From: Xiheicaenibacterium sp046351325 | GTDB taxonomy: Bacteria; Myxococcota_A; Polyangia; Polyangiales; Polyangiaceae | NCBI GenBank assembly: GCA_046351325.1 | Contig: JAXLYR010000003.1 | Span: forward strand, 682,001 to 746,000 | Length of the DNA: 64,000 nucleotides | Direction of reading: 5' to 3' | In this document: positions 49,730 to 57,859 of the stretch, one piece after another | Layout: each line of letters opens with the position of its first letter | How positions within the stretch are numbered: position 1 is the first letter of the stretch | Made by a program: the position numbers and the translations under genes | Notes under the pieces: model-generated | Database searches by the model: none | Seen by the model: the letters and a program-made list of their open reading frames with translations, nothing else | What the model was told of the DNA's origin: nothing

Positions 49730-51352
49730 CTAGACGCTGATCGCGCCCTTGCGGAAGTCGCTCTGCGCGATGCGCACGTTGACGCACGCGGGCTTCTTCG
49801 ACGCGAACGCGGCGTCGAGCGCTGGGCCGAGCTCGTCGACCGTCTCGACGTACGCGCCGAAGCCGCCGAGCGCCTCGACGACGCGGTCGTAGCGCGTGTA
49901 CTCGAGCGACGTCGCGACCGCGCGCTCGACCCCGTAGAGCTCGACCTGGCCGCGGCGGATCTGCGTCCAGCCAGCGTCGTTGCCGATGACGGCGATGACC
50001 GGGATGTTCTGTCGAACCATCGCTTCGAACTCGAGGCCGTTGAACCCGAACGAGCCGTCGCCGTAGACGAGCACGACGTTCGCGTCGGGGCGCGCGAGCT
50101 TCGCCGCCATGGCGTAGCCAGGGCCGACGCCGAGTGTGCCGAGCGGGCCCGGATCCATCCAGAGCTGCGGCCACTCGAGCTTGAGGACGTAGGCCGCGGT
50201 CGCGACGAAGTCACCGCCGTCGCCGATGATGATGTCGTTCTTCCCGAGGCGCTTGCCGAGCTCGTGGCAGACGCGCAGCGGGTTCGGCGGGTTCGCGCTC
50301 GACTCGATCTCGGCGGCCATCTTCGCGCGCGACTTGTTCTCGGCCTCGCGCACGGAGGGGAGCCAGCCGCCGCCCTTCTTCTCCTTCACGAGGGCGAGCA
50401 GCTGCTCGAGCACGAGCCCGCTGTCGCCGTGGATCGCGAGATCGATGCGGCGGTTGCGGCCGATCTCACCGCCGTCGAGATCGATCTGGACGACCTTGGC
50501 GCCGGCCGGGATGGCGCGCCCGTAGTCGAGCCTGAAGTCGAGCGGCGTGCCGAAGACGAAGCAAAGATCGGTCTGCGCGAGCGCGAACTTGCGCGAGCGA
50601 GTCATGAGCGCGGGGTGCTCGTAGGGCAGGGCGCCGCGCGCCATCCCGTTCAAATAGAAGGGCGCGTCGACGGCGTCGGCGAGCGCGCGCACGGCCTCGG
50701 GGCGCGGCGACCAGCGCAGCTGCGTGCCCACGATGAACATCGGGCGCTCGCTCGCTGCGAGGAGCTTCGCGGCCTCGGCGATGGTGTGCGGATCGCCACC
50801 GGGGCGCGGCGGCGCGACGGGCGCGGTCGCGGGCGCGGTGTCGTCGGCCCAGTTCATCAGGAGGTCGAGCGGCATCTCGAGGAAGACCGGGCCGGGCACG
50901 CCCGCTTGCGCGATGCGGAACGCCGAGTCGATGTACTCCTGGATGCGATCGGTCGAAGGCACCGAGACGCTCCACTTGGTGACAGGCCGCATCAGCTCGA
51001 TGTGGTTCATGTCCTGGAGCGAGCCCATGTCCGCGAGCGCGCGCGGGCCCGCGCCCCCGATGATGATGAGCGGGATGCCACCGCGAAATGCGTTCGCCGC
51101 GGCGGTCACCGTGTCGGTGACGCCAGGGCCAGCCGTGACCGCGCAGACGCCGGGCTTGCCGGTGACGCGCGCCCAGCCGTCGGCCGCGTGCCCCGCGCTC
51201 TGCTCGTGTCGGACGTCGACGACGCGAATCTTCTCGTCGATGCACCCGTCGTAGATCGCCTGGATATGACCGCCGCAGAGCGTGAAGAGGTGTGTCGTGC
51301 CGTGTCGCGCGAGCGCCTTCGCCACGAGCCGTCCGCCGTGTACTTGACCCAT
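49730..51352 (-). CDS. Thiamine pyrophosphate-dependent enzyme (acetolactate synthase/2-hydroxyacyl-CoA lyase fold)
   Basis: The 540-residue protein has the TPP family layout. The N-terminal PYR domain carries the catalytic glutamate (RHEQSAGHAADGWARVTG near residue 50), and a central sugar-isomerase-like domain follows. The C-terminal PP domain has the GDGSFGFNGLEFEAMVRQN signature (GDGS ... N) near 430 that binds diphosphate and Mg. GNDAGWTQIRRGQ resembles 2-hydroxyacyl-CoA lyases and oxalyl-CoA decarboxylases more than acetolactate synthases. The reaction is probably cleavage or ligation of 2-keto or 2-hydroxyacyl compounds; the substrate is not determined. No ilv genes are nearby. Confidence 0.92.
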   Translation of the reverse strand: MGQVHGGRLVAKALARHGTTHLFTLCGGHIQAIYDGCIDEKIRVVDVRHEQSAGHAADGWARVTGKPGVCAVTAGPGVTDTVTAAANAFRGGIPLIIIGGAGPRALADMGSLQDMNHIELMRPVTKWSVSVPSTDRIQEYIDSAFRIAQAGVPGPVFLEMPLDLLMNWADDTAPATAPVAPPRPGGDPHTIAEAAKLLAASERPMFIVGTQLRWSPRPEAVRALADAVDAPFYLNGMARGALPYEHPALMTRSRKFALAQTDLCFVFGTPLDFRLDYGRAIPAGAKVVQIDLDGGEIGRNRRIDLAIHGDSGLVLEQLLALVKEKKGGGWLPSVREAENKSRAKMAAEIESSANPPNPLRVCHELGKRLGKNDIIIGDGGDFVATAAYVLKLEWPQLWMDPGPLGTLGVGPGYAMAAKLARPDANVVLVYGDGSFGFNGLEFEAMVRQNIPVIAVIGNDAGWTQIRRGQVELYGVERAVATSLEYTRYDRVVEALGGFGAYVETVDELGPALDAAFASKKPACVNVRIAQSDFRKGAISV

Positions 51353-51408
51353 CGGCTGGACCTACCTGGCAGCGCCGTTCGGCGCAAGAGCAGGCTCGGG
51401 CGGGCCGG

Positions 51409-52830
51409 TCAGACGCGCGCGCGCTCGAGCGCCCCGCCACGCAGGAGACGCTCGAAGAGCGCCGCCTGCAGCGCCCAATCGAGGAGGCACGCGACCCACG
51501 CGCCGACGAGCCCGAGGCCCGCGACGACCCCGAGTCCGTACGCGAGCGGGAGGCGCACGAGCAGCGTGCTCGCGGCCGACACGTAGAGCACCGTGCGCGT
51601 CGCGCCGGCACCGCGCAGGGCGCTCCGCGCGACGAGCGCGTACGCCATCCACGGCTGCGCGAGCGCTGCGACGACGAGCGCAGGTCGCGCGGCCGCGCTG
51701 AAGTCGGGGGCCGACGAGAACACCGCGAGGAGCGGACTCGACCCGAGCAAGAACGCGAGCCCGAGCGCCGAGAGCAGCGCGACCCCGATGCGACCTGCGG
51801 AGCGCGTCGCAGCCTGCGCGCCCGACGCGTCGTTCGCGCCGAGCTTCTGCGCGACGAGCACACCCGCCGCGACGCCGAGGCCCTCGGCGGAGAGGAACGA
51901 GAAGGCCTCGACGCTCACGATGGCTTGGTTCGCGGCCATCGCGGCCGGCCCGATGAGGCCGAGCACCAACGAGAACGCGAGGTAGCCACCTGCGTACGCG
52001 ACCTTGTCGAGCGCGGCCGGCCCGCTCACGCGGACGAGCCTCGAGACGATCTCGCGATCGTGCTCGGAGATCGGTGTCGCGAGCGGGACGTCGCTCCGCC
52101 GCGCGAGAGCGACGAGCGTGATCACCGTCTGCACGACCGCCGCGGCGGCCGCGCCGATCGCCGCGCCGCGCACGCCGAGCGCGGGCATCCCCATCCACCC
52201 GAAGACGAGGAGCAGCGACAGGACGAGGTTCACGACGTTCGCGCTCGCGGCCGCCACGACAGGCGACCGCGTGTCGCCGATCGCTTGGAGCGACGAGGCC
52301 GCGATCACCTCAACGAACGCGAGCGGCAGCGTAGGTATGACGATGTACAAATAACCGAGCACGTCGGCCTCGACCGAAGCGCCCATGCTCGGCAGGAGCC
52401 AGCGCGCGCTCGGCCCGAGCAGCGGCAGCGCCACGGCGACGACCGCGACCCCGGCGATCGCTGCCATCGCGAGGCTCGCGCGCACCGTGCGCCCGACCTC
52501 GAGCGCGTCGCGCGCACCGAACGCACGCCCCGCGATCGCGAGCGTCCCGGCCGAGCACGCCGTGAAGATCGAGGTGATCGCCCACACCGCGACCGTCGAG
52601 AGCTGGAGGCTCGCGAGCGCGTCCGGGCTGCGCCGCCCGCAGAGGACGCGGTCGACGACGAACACCATTGTAAGCAAGCTCGAGTGCGCGATGACCGGCC
52701 ACGCGAGCCGCAGCACCTCGAGCACCGAGCGGTGCACCGTCAAATCGAAGGCGCCGAGGTGTGCGCGCGATCGCGGGGCGTCGAAGGCCTCCGGATGTTC
52801 TGGGATCGCGGCGTCAGCGCTGGCGGGCAC
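51409..52830 (-). CDS. MATE-family multidrug/metabolite exporter
   Basis: The 473-residue protein has 12 membrane helices in two six-helix halves with the internal similarity of the MATE family (VLRLAWPVIAHSS in the first half and LVRVSGPAALDKVAYAGG in the second), and Gly/Ala-rich helices throughout. It exports drugs or metabolites with proton or sodium antiport. The start is uncertain. An ATG at 52905 would overlap the divergent aminotransferase start, so a GTG at 52830 is used here; the membrane part begins at about 52735. The exporter may share a control region with the aminotransferase. Confidence 0.9.
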   Translation of the reverse strand: MPASADAAIPEHPEAFDAPRSRAHLGAFDLTVHRSVLEVLRLAWPVIAHSSLLTMVFVVDRVLCGRRSPDALASLQLSTVAVWAITSIFTACSAGTLAIAGRAFGARDALEVGRTVRASLAMAAIAGVAVVAVALPLLGPSARWLLPSMGASVEADVLGYLYIVIPTLPLAFVEVIAASSLQAIGDTRSPVVAAASANVVNLVLSLLLVFGWMGMPALGVRGAAIGAAAAAVVQTVITLVALARRSDVPLATPISEHDREIVSRLVRVSGPAALDKVAYAGGYLAFSLVLGLIGPAAMAANQAIVSVEAFSFLSAEGLGVAAGVLVAQKLGANDASGAQAATRSAGRIGVALLSALGLAFLLGSSPLLAVFSSAPDFSAAARPALVVAALAQPWMAYALVARSALRGAGATRTVLYVSAASTLLVRLPLAYGLGVVAGLGLVGAWVACLLDWALQAALFERLLRGGALERARV

Positions 52831-52903
52831 GAAGACAGCTACGCCGCCGCGTGGGTCGGCATTCCCCGAGCGGGCGCGATCACCGTGGTAGGCTCGCGAC
52901 CCC

Positions 52904-54043
52904 ATGCGCCTCGGAAAACGCCTCGAGAACCTCGTCGTCAGCGACATCCGCGCCATGAGCCGCGCCTGCGACGCCGTCGGTGGCATCAACCTCGGGCAGG
53001 GCATCTGCGATCTGCCCACACCGCCGCCCGTCGCCGCCGCGGCGAAGCTCGCGATCGACGAGAACAAGGTCGTCTACACCGCGCCCGAGGGCATCGCTCC
53101 GCTGCGTGACGCCATCGCGAAGAAGATCGATCGCACCTACGGGCTCACGGTCGACCCGGCCCGCGAGGTCGTCGTCACGTCGGGCGCGACCGGCGGCTTC
53201 GCGGCGACGTGTCTCGCGCTCTTCGATCCGGGCGATGAGGTGATCCTCTTCGAGCCCTACTACGGCTACCACCTCAACACGCTGCTCACGCTCGGCCTCG
53301 CGCCCGTGCTCGTGCCGACCTTGCCACCCGAGTGGCGCTTCGATCCGGCCGCGCTCCGCGCCGCGATCACGCCGAAGACGCGGGCCATCGTTATTTGCAC
53401 GCCGTCCAACCCGAGCGGCAAGGTCTTCGACGACGCCGAGCTCGAGCTCGTGGCGGCGCTCGCGCGCGAGCACGACCTCATCGTCGTGACCGACGAGATC
53501 TACGAGCACATCCTCTTCGAGGGCGCGGTGCACACGCCGATCGCACGCAAGATCCCCGAGCGCACCGTGACGCTCAGCGGGTTCTCGAAGACCTTCGCGA
53601 TCACAGGCTGGCGCCTCGGATATTTGACCGCCCCGGCGGACGCGGTGAAGCGCGTCGTCGTCGCGCACGACCTCCTCTACGTCTGCGCGCCGACGCCGCT
53701 CCAGCACGCGATGGTCGCGGCGCTCGAGATGCCCGCCGATTACTACGAGGCGATGGGCCGCGCGTACGCCACGAAGCGCGCGATCCTCTGCGACGCGCTC
53801 GCCGACGCCGGCTTCACGCCGTACGTGCCGCGCGGCGCGTACTACGTGCTCGCGGACATTCGCAAGCTCGGCGCCCCGAACGCGAAGGCCGCGTGCATGT
53901 CGTTGCTCGACCGCGCACGGATCGCCGCCGTCCCCGGTACGTCGTTCTATTCGAACCCGGTCGGCGAGACGCTCGCGCGCTTCTGTTTTGCGAAAGAGGA
54001 GAGTGAGCTCCGCGAGGCTGCGCGACGCCTGCGATCACTCTGA
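52904..54043 (+). CDS. PLP-dependent class I/II aminotransferase
   Basis: The 379-residue enzyme has the fold type I pattern: GINLGQGICDLPTP near residue 27, TSGATGGFAAT near 90, PSNPSGKVF near 168 and the catalytic-lysine loop SGFSKTFAITGWRLGY near 225-240. It transfers an amino group between an amino acid and a keto acid; the KBL/aspartate-like subgroup is likely. The substrate is unknown. It is divergent from the MATE exporter with an overlap of starts if the longer MATE start is used. Confidence 0.94.
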   Translation: MRLGKRLENLVVSDIRAMSRACDAVGGINLGQGICDLPTPPPVAAAAKLAIDENKVVYTAPEGIAPLRDAIAKKIDRTYGLTVDPAREVVVTSGATGGFAATCLALFDPGDEVILFEPYYGYHLNTLLTLGLAPVLVPTLPPEWRFDPAALRAAITPKTRAIVICTPSNPSGKVFDDAELELVAALAREHDLIVVTDEIYEHILFEGAVHTPIARKIPERTVTLSGFSKTFAITGWRLGYLTAPADAVKRVVVAHDLLYVCAPTPLQHAMVAALEMPADYYEAMGRAYATKRAILCDALADAGFTPYVPRGAYYVLADIRKLGAPNAKAACMSLLDRARIAAVPGTSFYSNPVGETLARFCFAKEESELREAARRLRSL

Positions 54044-54110
54044 TGGGGCGCTGCTTGTCGGCCGCTGTTTGATGATGCCGAGCCGCAGCGCGCCCGAGTC
54101 CGTCGAAGGC

Positions 54111-54533
54111 TCAGTTGCTCGAGAAGGGGACCTTGAACGGTGACGAGCAGGCGGACTCGCTGCACGCGACGAGCTTGCACTCGCCAGTGACACCCTTGTC
54201 CGCGCCGACCGAGAACGTCGCGCTCTTCGCCTTGCCGGCGTGGCCCGAGTCCTCGAGCTTGGCGTCGTCCTTCGTGACCTTGGCCTTGTCGACCGAGCCG
54301 CCGTCCTTGCCGTTCAGCGTGCAGGAGAAGGGGTACTCGGTGTTGACGTAGACGCCCGACTCCTTGCCCTTGAGGACGATGGTCACCTTCTTCGACTTGG
54401 CGTCGAAGCTGGCGGTGACGCCCATCTTGCTCTCGAGATCCTTGCCGTCGTCTGCGGAGACCAAGTTGGAAGCCACGGTGGTAGCGCCGAAGGCACCGAG
54501 CACGACAGCTGCGAGAGCAAAGCCGATCTTCAT
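54111..54533 (-). CDS. Small secreted protein, unknown
   Basis: The 140-residue protein has a signal peptide (MKIGFALAAVVLGAFGATTVAS) and a lysine-rich beta domain (VTASFDAKSKKVTIVLKGKES) with three cysteines, two in a CKLVACSESAC hairpin. The ATG at 54533 is supported by GGAG 5 bases upstream, better than a GTG at 54539. It converges with the aminotransferase. The fold looks like a small immunoglobulin-like or OB-like periplasmic domain. No known function. Confidence 0.82.
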   Translation of the reverse strand: MKIGFALAAVVLGAFGATTVASNLVSADDGKDLESKMGVTASFDAKSKKVTIVLKGKESGVYVNTEYPFSCTLNGKDGGSVDKAKVTKDDAKLEDSGHAGKAKSATFSVGADKGVTGECKLVACSESACSSPFKVPFSSN

Positions 54534-54867
54534 AGTCACTCCTTTGTCGAGGCCATTCGCAATCGATGTGCCGCGCGCTCGCCACGTTTCGTCGCGGCGA
54601 AGTCAGGGTCCTGCCTGGAGCGCGCGGTCATCATGGGCTTTACAAGATCCACTCCAACTCAAGAACCAGGAACCGGAGAGTGGTGGGCGGACCTTAGCCG
54701 CTGGTAGACGAAGAGACAGGGGACGATATTCAGCTCCGCGTGCGTTCTGAGCTCACTCGGGCTCGCATACGCTCGGCCAAAAATCTTCTGTTGCCGTGGC
54801 CACGCGCAAGAGTAGCGTGCGAGGTCAGAGCCGCGGCCCGAGCACGCGGCGACCTTCGAGGACCTGC
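54534..54867. other. 334-bp non-coding gap between divergent genes
   Basis: This divergent region lies between the small secreted protein and the double-PilZ protein. I found no clear -35/-10 pair, no tRNA and no long repeat. A Shine-Dalgarno-like GAGGA (54859-54863) directly serves the PilZ start. It probably holds two promoters. Short frames inside it have no support. Confidence 0.55.
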
Positions 54868-55854
54868 ATGAACGAGCGCCGACGTGATCGACGGCTGCCC
54901 ATCAGCCTCCCCGTCACGCTGAAGTTGGGAAAGAAGCCCCTCACCGGCGAGACCACGAACGTCAGCTTCCACGGACTCGGTCTCCGCGTCGAAGGGGCCG
55001 TCAACGTTCGCCAACTCGTCCAGCTCGAGGCTCAGCTTCCGAGTGGCAAGATCCTCAGTGCCCACACGATGGTGGTGCACTCGGCGAACGGCTTCGTGGG
55101 CCTCGAGTTCTTCGGCCGTGGTGCGAACGCCGAGTGGGACGAGTTCGTCCAGGGCCTGCTCCGGTCCGCGGGCGCGAGCATGCCCCCACCCGGTGGACCA
55201 GCACCGAACCTCCCGCCTGTGATGGGGCTCGCGCCGCCCCCGATGCCCAGCACCAACCCGAACCTTCGGGCACCCGTGGCTCCGATGATCACGCCGCCGC
55301 AGGGCCACGCCATCGCGGGAGATCGCGTCTCGGGCCTACCGCCACCGGTGCCGCTCGCTCCGTCGGGTTGGCCAGGCACGAACCCCAACGTCGCAACGCC
55401 GCCACCTGCCCCCGCCGCTCCTCCGCCCCGCACGGCGCCCTCACAACCGCCCGCGCCTCCGCAACCACCGCCGCGCTCGGTCACGTCACCAGTACGCCAG
55501 CCCTACGCAGGTCCCGAGCGACGGCGCGCGCCTCGTATCGAGATGCAGATCGAGCTTCGGCTCCGCACGCCCCGCTCGATCCACGTGGGCTTCACCGTCG
55601 ACGTCTCGATGCTCGGCGCGACGGTCGCGACGCAGGACATCCAGGTCCAACCCGGCGAGTCCGTCGTCGTGAACCTCATTCAGCCGGGCACGAACTTCTC
55701 TTTTCGTCGTGACGGCATCGCGACTCGCCTCGTCGCGATCGAGGGGAACTGGTCGCATGTCGGGGTCGCGTTCAACGCGCTCGATCCCACGCGCGAGGTC
55801 ATGTTCGCGGAGTTCATGAACACCGCGTACAGCACGCTTTTCCCAGGCGGCTGA
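54868..55854 (+). CDS. Protein with two PilZ domains joined by a Pro-rich linker
   Basis: The 328-residue protein has a first PilZ domain (about residues 3-100) with RRRDRR and TNVSFHGLGL, and a second (about 225-325) with GPERRRAPRIEMQ and VDVSMLGATV, both partly fitting the RxxxR...D/NxSxxG pattern for cyclic-di-GMP binding. The 120-residue linker between them is Pro/Ala-rich. The start at 54868 has GAGGA 5 bases upstream. PilZ proteins report c-di-GMP to motility and polysaccharide systems. A strong terminator lies 160 bp downstream. Binding is inferred, because the second-domain motif is imperfect (SMLGA in place of SxxG). Confidence 0.88.
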   Translation: MNERRRDRRLPISLPVTLKLGKKPLTGETTNVSFHGLGLRVEGAVNVRQLVQLEAQLPSGKILSAHTMVVHSANGFVGLEFFGRGANAEWDEFVQGLLRSAGASMPPPGGPAPNLPPVMGLAPPPMPSTNPNLRAPVAPMITPPQGHAIAGDRVSGLPPPVPLAPSGWPGTNPNVATPPPAPAAPPPRTAPSQPPAPPQPPPRSVTSPVRQPYAGPERRRAPRIEMQIELRLRTPRSIHVGFTVDVSMLGATVATQDIQVQPGESVVVNLIQPGTNFSFRRDGIATRLVAIEGNWSHVGVAFNALDPTREVMFAEFMNTAYSTLFPGG

Positions 55855-56011
55855 CGGCTTTCACGCCTGCTTGCACAACTGCGAGATCGCGCTGTAGCGA
55901 GCTCGGCCAGCGAGGTCGGCGCTCATAAGGTCGAGCCGAGAATTCACGCGAGCCCAGCGCGCGCGCTGCGATCAACGAGCGTCGGCACGGGCAGTGCAAT
56001 ATCCAAAAACC

Positions 56012-56067
56012 GAAGCGCCCTGCAACGGAATCCCCCCCAACCGTTGACCTGGCGCTTCTTTTTTTTT
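56012..56067 (+). terminator. Strong Rho-independent terminator
   Basis: GAAGCGCC (56012-56019) pairs with GGCGCTTC (56051-56058), and inside it CAACGG (56023-56028) pairs with CCGTTG (56041-56046). Nine T residues follow at 56059-56067, then G and seven more T (to 56075). It ends the transcript of the PilZ gene or of a small RNA starting in the gap. Confidence 0.85.
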
Positions 56068-56134
56068 GTTTTTTTGGGGCAGAGTCTGCACCCGTCCCGC
56101 GCCCGTGCGGTTCGATCACCGGCGCACCCAGCGA

Positions 56135-56154
56135 ATCGTTTGGGGTCAAACGAT
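56135..56154 (-). terminator. Inverted repeat after the Ala/Pro-rich gene
   Basis: ATCGTTTG (56135-56142) pairs with CAAACGAT (56147-56154) over a 4-base loop, 32 bp after the stop of the minus-strand gene. There is no T tract, so termination here would be weak or Rho-dependent. Confidence 0.35.
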
Positions 56155-56186
56155 CTTCGCGCTCCCCCCGACCTCGTCGTCGGCGG

Positions 56187-57749
56187 CTACTTCTTCTTCT
56201 CTTTGTCGCGCTTGTGCTTGCGCATCTTGTACGGCATCACCGGTCGCGGCGCGTCCTTGCCGCGGTCGACCCAGATCGGGTCCTTGTTGACCGCAGGCAC
56301 GTCGAGGGGCATCGCCTCTTTGCCGTCGACCAGGACCTTCGTCGAGGTCTGCACCTGAATCTGCTTCGTCGCGCCGATGTTGGTCGCGTCGGTCGTGCCC
56401 GCGATCCCGAGCGGGATGCAGGGGCGGCCGTTCTCGTCGGTGAACACCGAAGCGCTGTCACCGGACGTGTCGTTCGACCCGCCCTTCGCCTTGCTGTCGA
56501 GGCCCTCGATGATGTCGTTGAGGACCTGGTTCGCGCAGACTGGCTTCACGTCCGCGACCTTCGAGGTGCCGGCGGGATACACGTGCTTCACCGTCACCGA
56601 GACCATCACGGTCGCGCCCGTCGACGCCGCGTCCCCCAGGTTCAGCGCCTGGGATCCGAGCTTGGTCGCGACGGCCTTCGCCGCGCCCTCCCACTGCGTG
56701 GCCTCACCGCTCGAAGAGCTCACGACGCTGACGCTCTCGACCTTGCCGCCTTTGCCGAGCTTCACCGCGAAGGTCGCGCGCGTGTTGTGCGGGACGGGCA
56801 GCGCCCGAGTGGCCTCGCTCACGGCCCCGACGACGACCTGCGTCGCGGGCAGATCGATGCCGGCTTGTTTGTCACGGCCGCGCAGCGTCGAAGCGAGCGC
56901 CTTGTCGGCCGCGGCCTTGTCGACGGGGATCGCGCTCGGCGCCTGCGTCGGCGCGGCCTGACCCGCCGAGCCCGCGATGGCCACCGATGCAGCCACGCCA
57001 CCGACGCCCGTCGCGCCGACCCCCGGCGTCACCGGCCCAGTCGGTGCGGTCTCGACCGCTGCGCTGTACTCGTCGCCGGTGCCCGGCGTGACCGCCGCGA
57101 CGGCTCCTGGCGTGACCGCAGCGCCCGCGGCGCCCGCAGCGCCCGCAGCGCCCTCCAGAGCAGGCGCACCTGCAGGTTGGCCCTCGATCGCGACCGCAGG
57201 GCTCGGCTCCGCGATAGGCGCGGCCTCACCCGTCGGGGCGGCCACCGCTGGCTCCATCGCGGGCTCCGGGCTCGGCTCGATCGCAGCGAGCTTGGGCTCG
57301 GGTGACGCAGGCTCTTCGTCGGGCTCGGCCTGAGGCTCGGTCGCGCGCTGCGCGGCAGGGTCCTGCGGATCGGCGGGTTCGCTGGTCGCTGCCTCGGCGA
57401 TCGTGTTCTCCGTCGAGGTGCCCGCGGGGTTCGCGTCGACGACGGGCGTGGGCGCGCCGGCCTTGTCGGTCGCGGCGGTGTCCACATCGAACGTGAGCTC
57501 GGTCGTGGTCGTGGTCGGGTTGCGAGCGACCTGAAACATCGAGATCGGCAGGGCGCGCGCGGCACCCAAGCCGACGACATGGAGCGCGACCGCGCAGCCC
57601 ACAGCGATGAGCTCTGCGGAGAAGCCAGCGCCCGCGCCTGCAGCCACGATCGCGCCCGCGGCGGTCACACGTGTGGCCGAAGACTGCGGGGCAGCCTGCT
57701 TCGGGCGCGGGCTCGAGGGGGTCGAGGGGCGGGCGGAGCGACGAGCCAT
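56187..57749 (-). CDS. Ala/Pro-rich membrane-anchored protein with TonB-like C-terminal region
   Basis: The 520-residue protein has an N-terminal anchor (ELIAVGCAVALHVVGLGAARALP) preceded by a basic Pro/Ser tail, a long Ala/Pro/Glu-rich periplasmic rod (about residues 85-300) and a C-terminal beta/alpha domain. The latter contains GIDLPATQVVVGAVSEATRALP, then VKLGKGGKVESVSVVSSSS, typical of TonB-C/TolA-C-like folds, with a Cys pair (KPVCANQ ... GRPCIPL). The end is Lys-rich. The layout fits a TonB-type periplasm-spanning energy coupler, but no ExbB/ExbD or receptor is nearby. The ATG at 57749 has GGAGG four bases upstream. Function is inferred from layout. Confidence 0.75.
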   Translation of the reverse strand: MARRSARPSTPSSPRPKQAAPQSSATRVTAAGAIVAAGAGAGFSAELIAVGCAVALHVVGLGAARALPISMFQVARNPTTTTTELTFDVDTAATDKAGAPTPVVDANPAGTSTENTIAEAATSEPADPQDPAAQRATEPQAEPDEEPASPEPKLAAIEPSPEPAMEPAVAAPTGEAAPIAEPSPAVAIEGQPAGAPALEGAAGAAGAAGAAVTPGAVAAVTPGTGDEYSAAVETAPTGPVTPGVGATGVGGVAASVAIAGSAGQAAPTQAPSAIPVDKAAADKALASTLRGRDKQAGIDLPATQVVVGAVSEATRALPVPHNTRATFAVKLGKGGKVESVSVVSSSSGEATQWEGAAKAVATKLGSQALNLGDAASTGATVMVSVTVKHVYPAGTSKVADVKPVCANQVLNDIIEGLDSKAKGGSNDTSGDSASVFTDENGRPCIPLGIAGTTDATNIGATKQIQVQTSTKVLVDGKEAMPLDVPAVNKDPIWVDRGKDAPRPVMPYKMRKHKRDKEKKK

Positions 57750-57859
57750 GATGCCTCCAAGAACGAAGAGACGAGCGAGCGCCGCAGGCACACGACGCCG
57801 GTGGTGCTTACGCGGCTCTCGCGGGTTGGTTTCACCGGCCGCGCGAGAGCCTCAATCGG

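Larger units (their letters stand above)
55855..56186. other. 332-bp intergenic region with a strong terminator
   Basis: Between the PilZ gene and the converging Ala/Pro-rich gene the sequence is non-coding. It holds a strong stem-loop with T runs at 56012-56075 and a second inverted repeat at 56135-56154. The 157 bases between the PilZ stop and the terminator have no coding sense; they may be a long 3' untranslated region or hold a small RNA. Confidence 0.6.
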
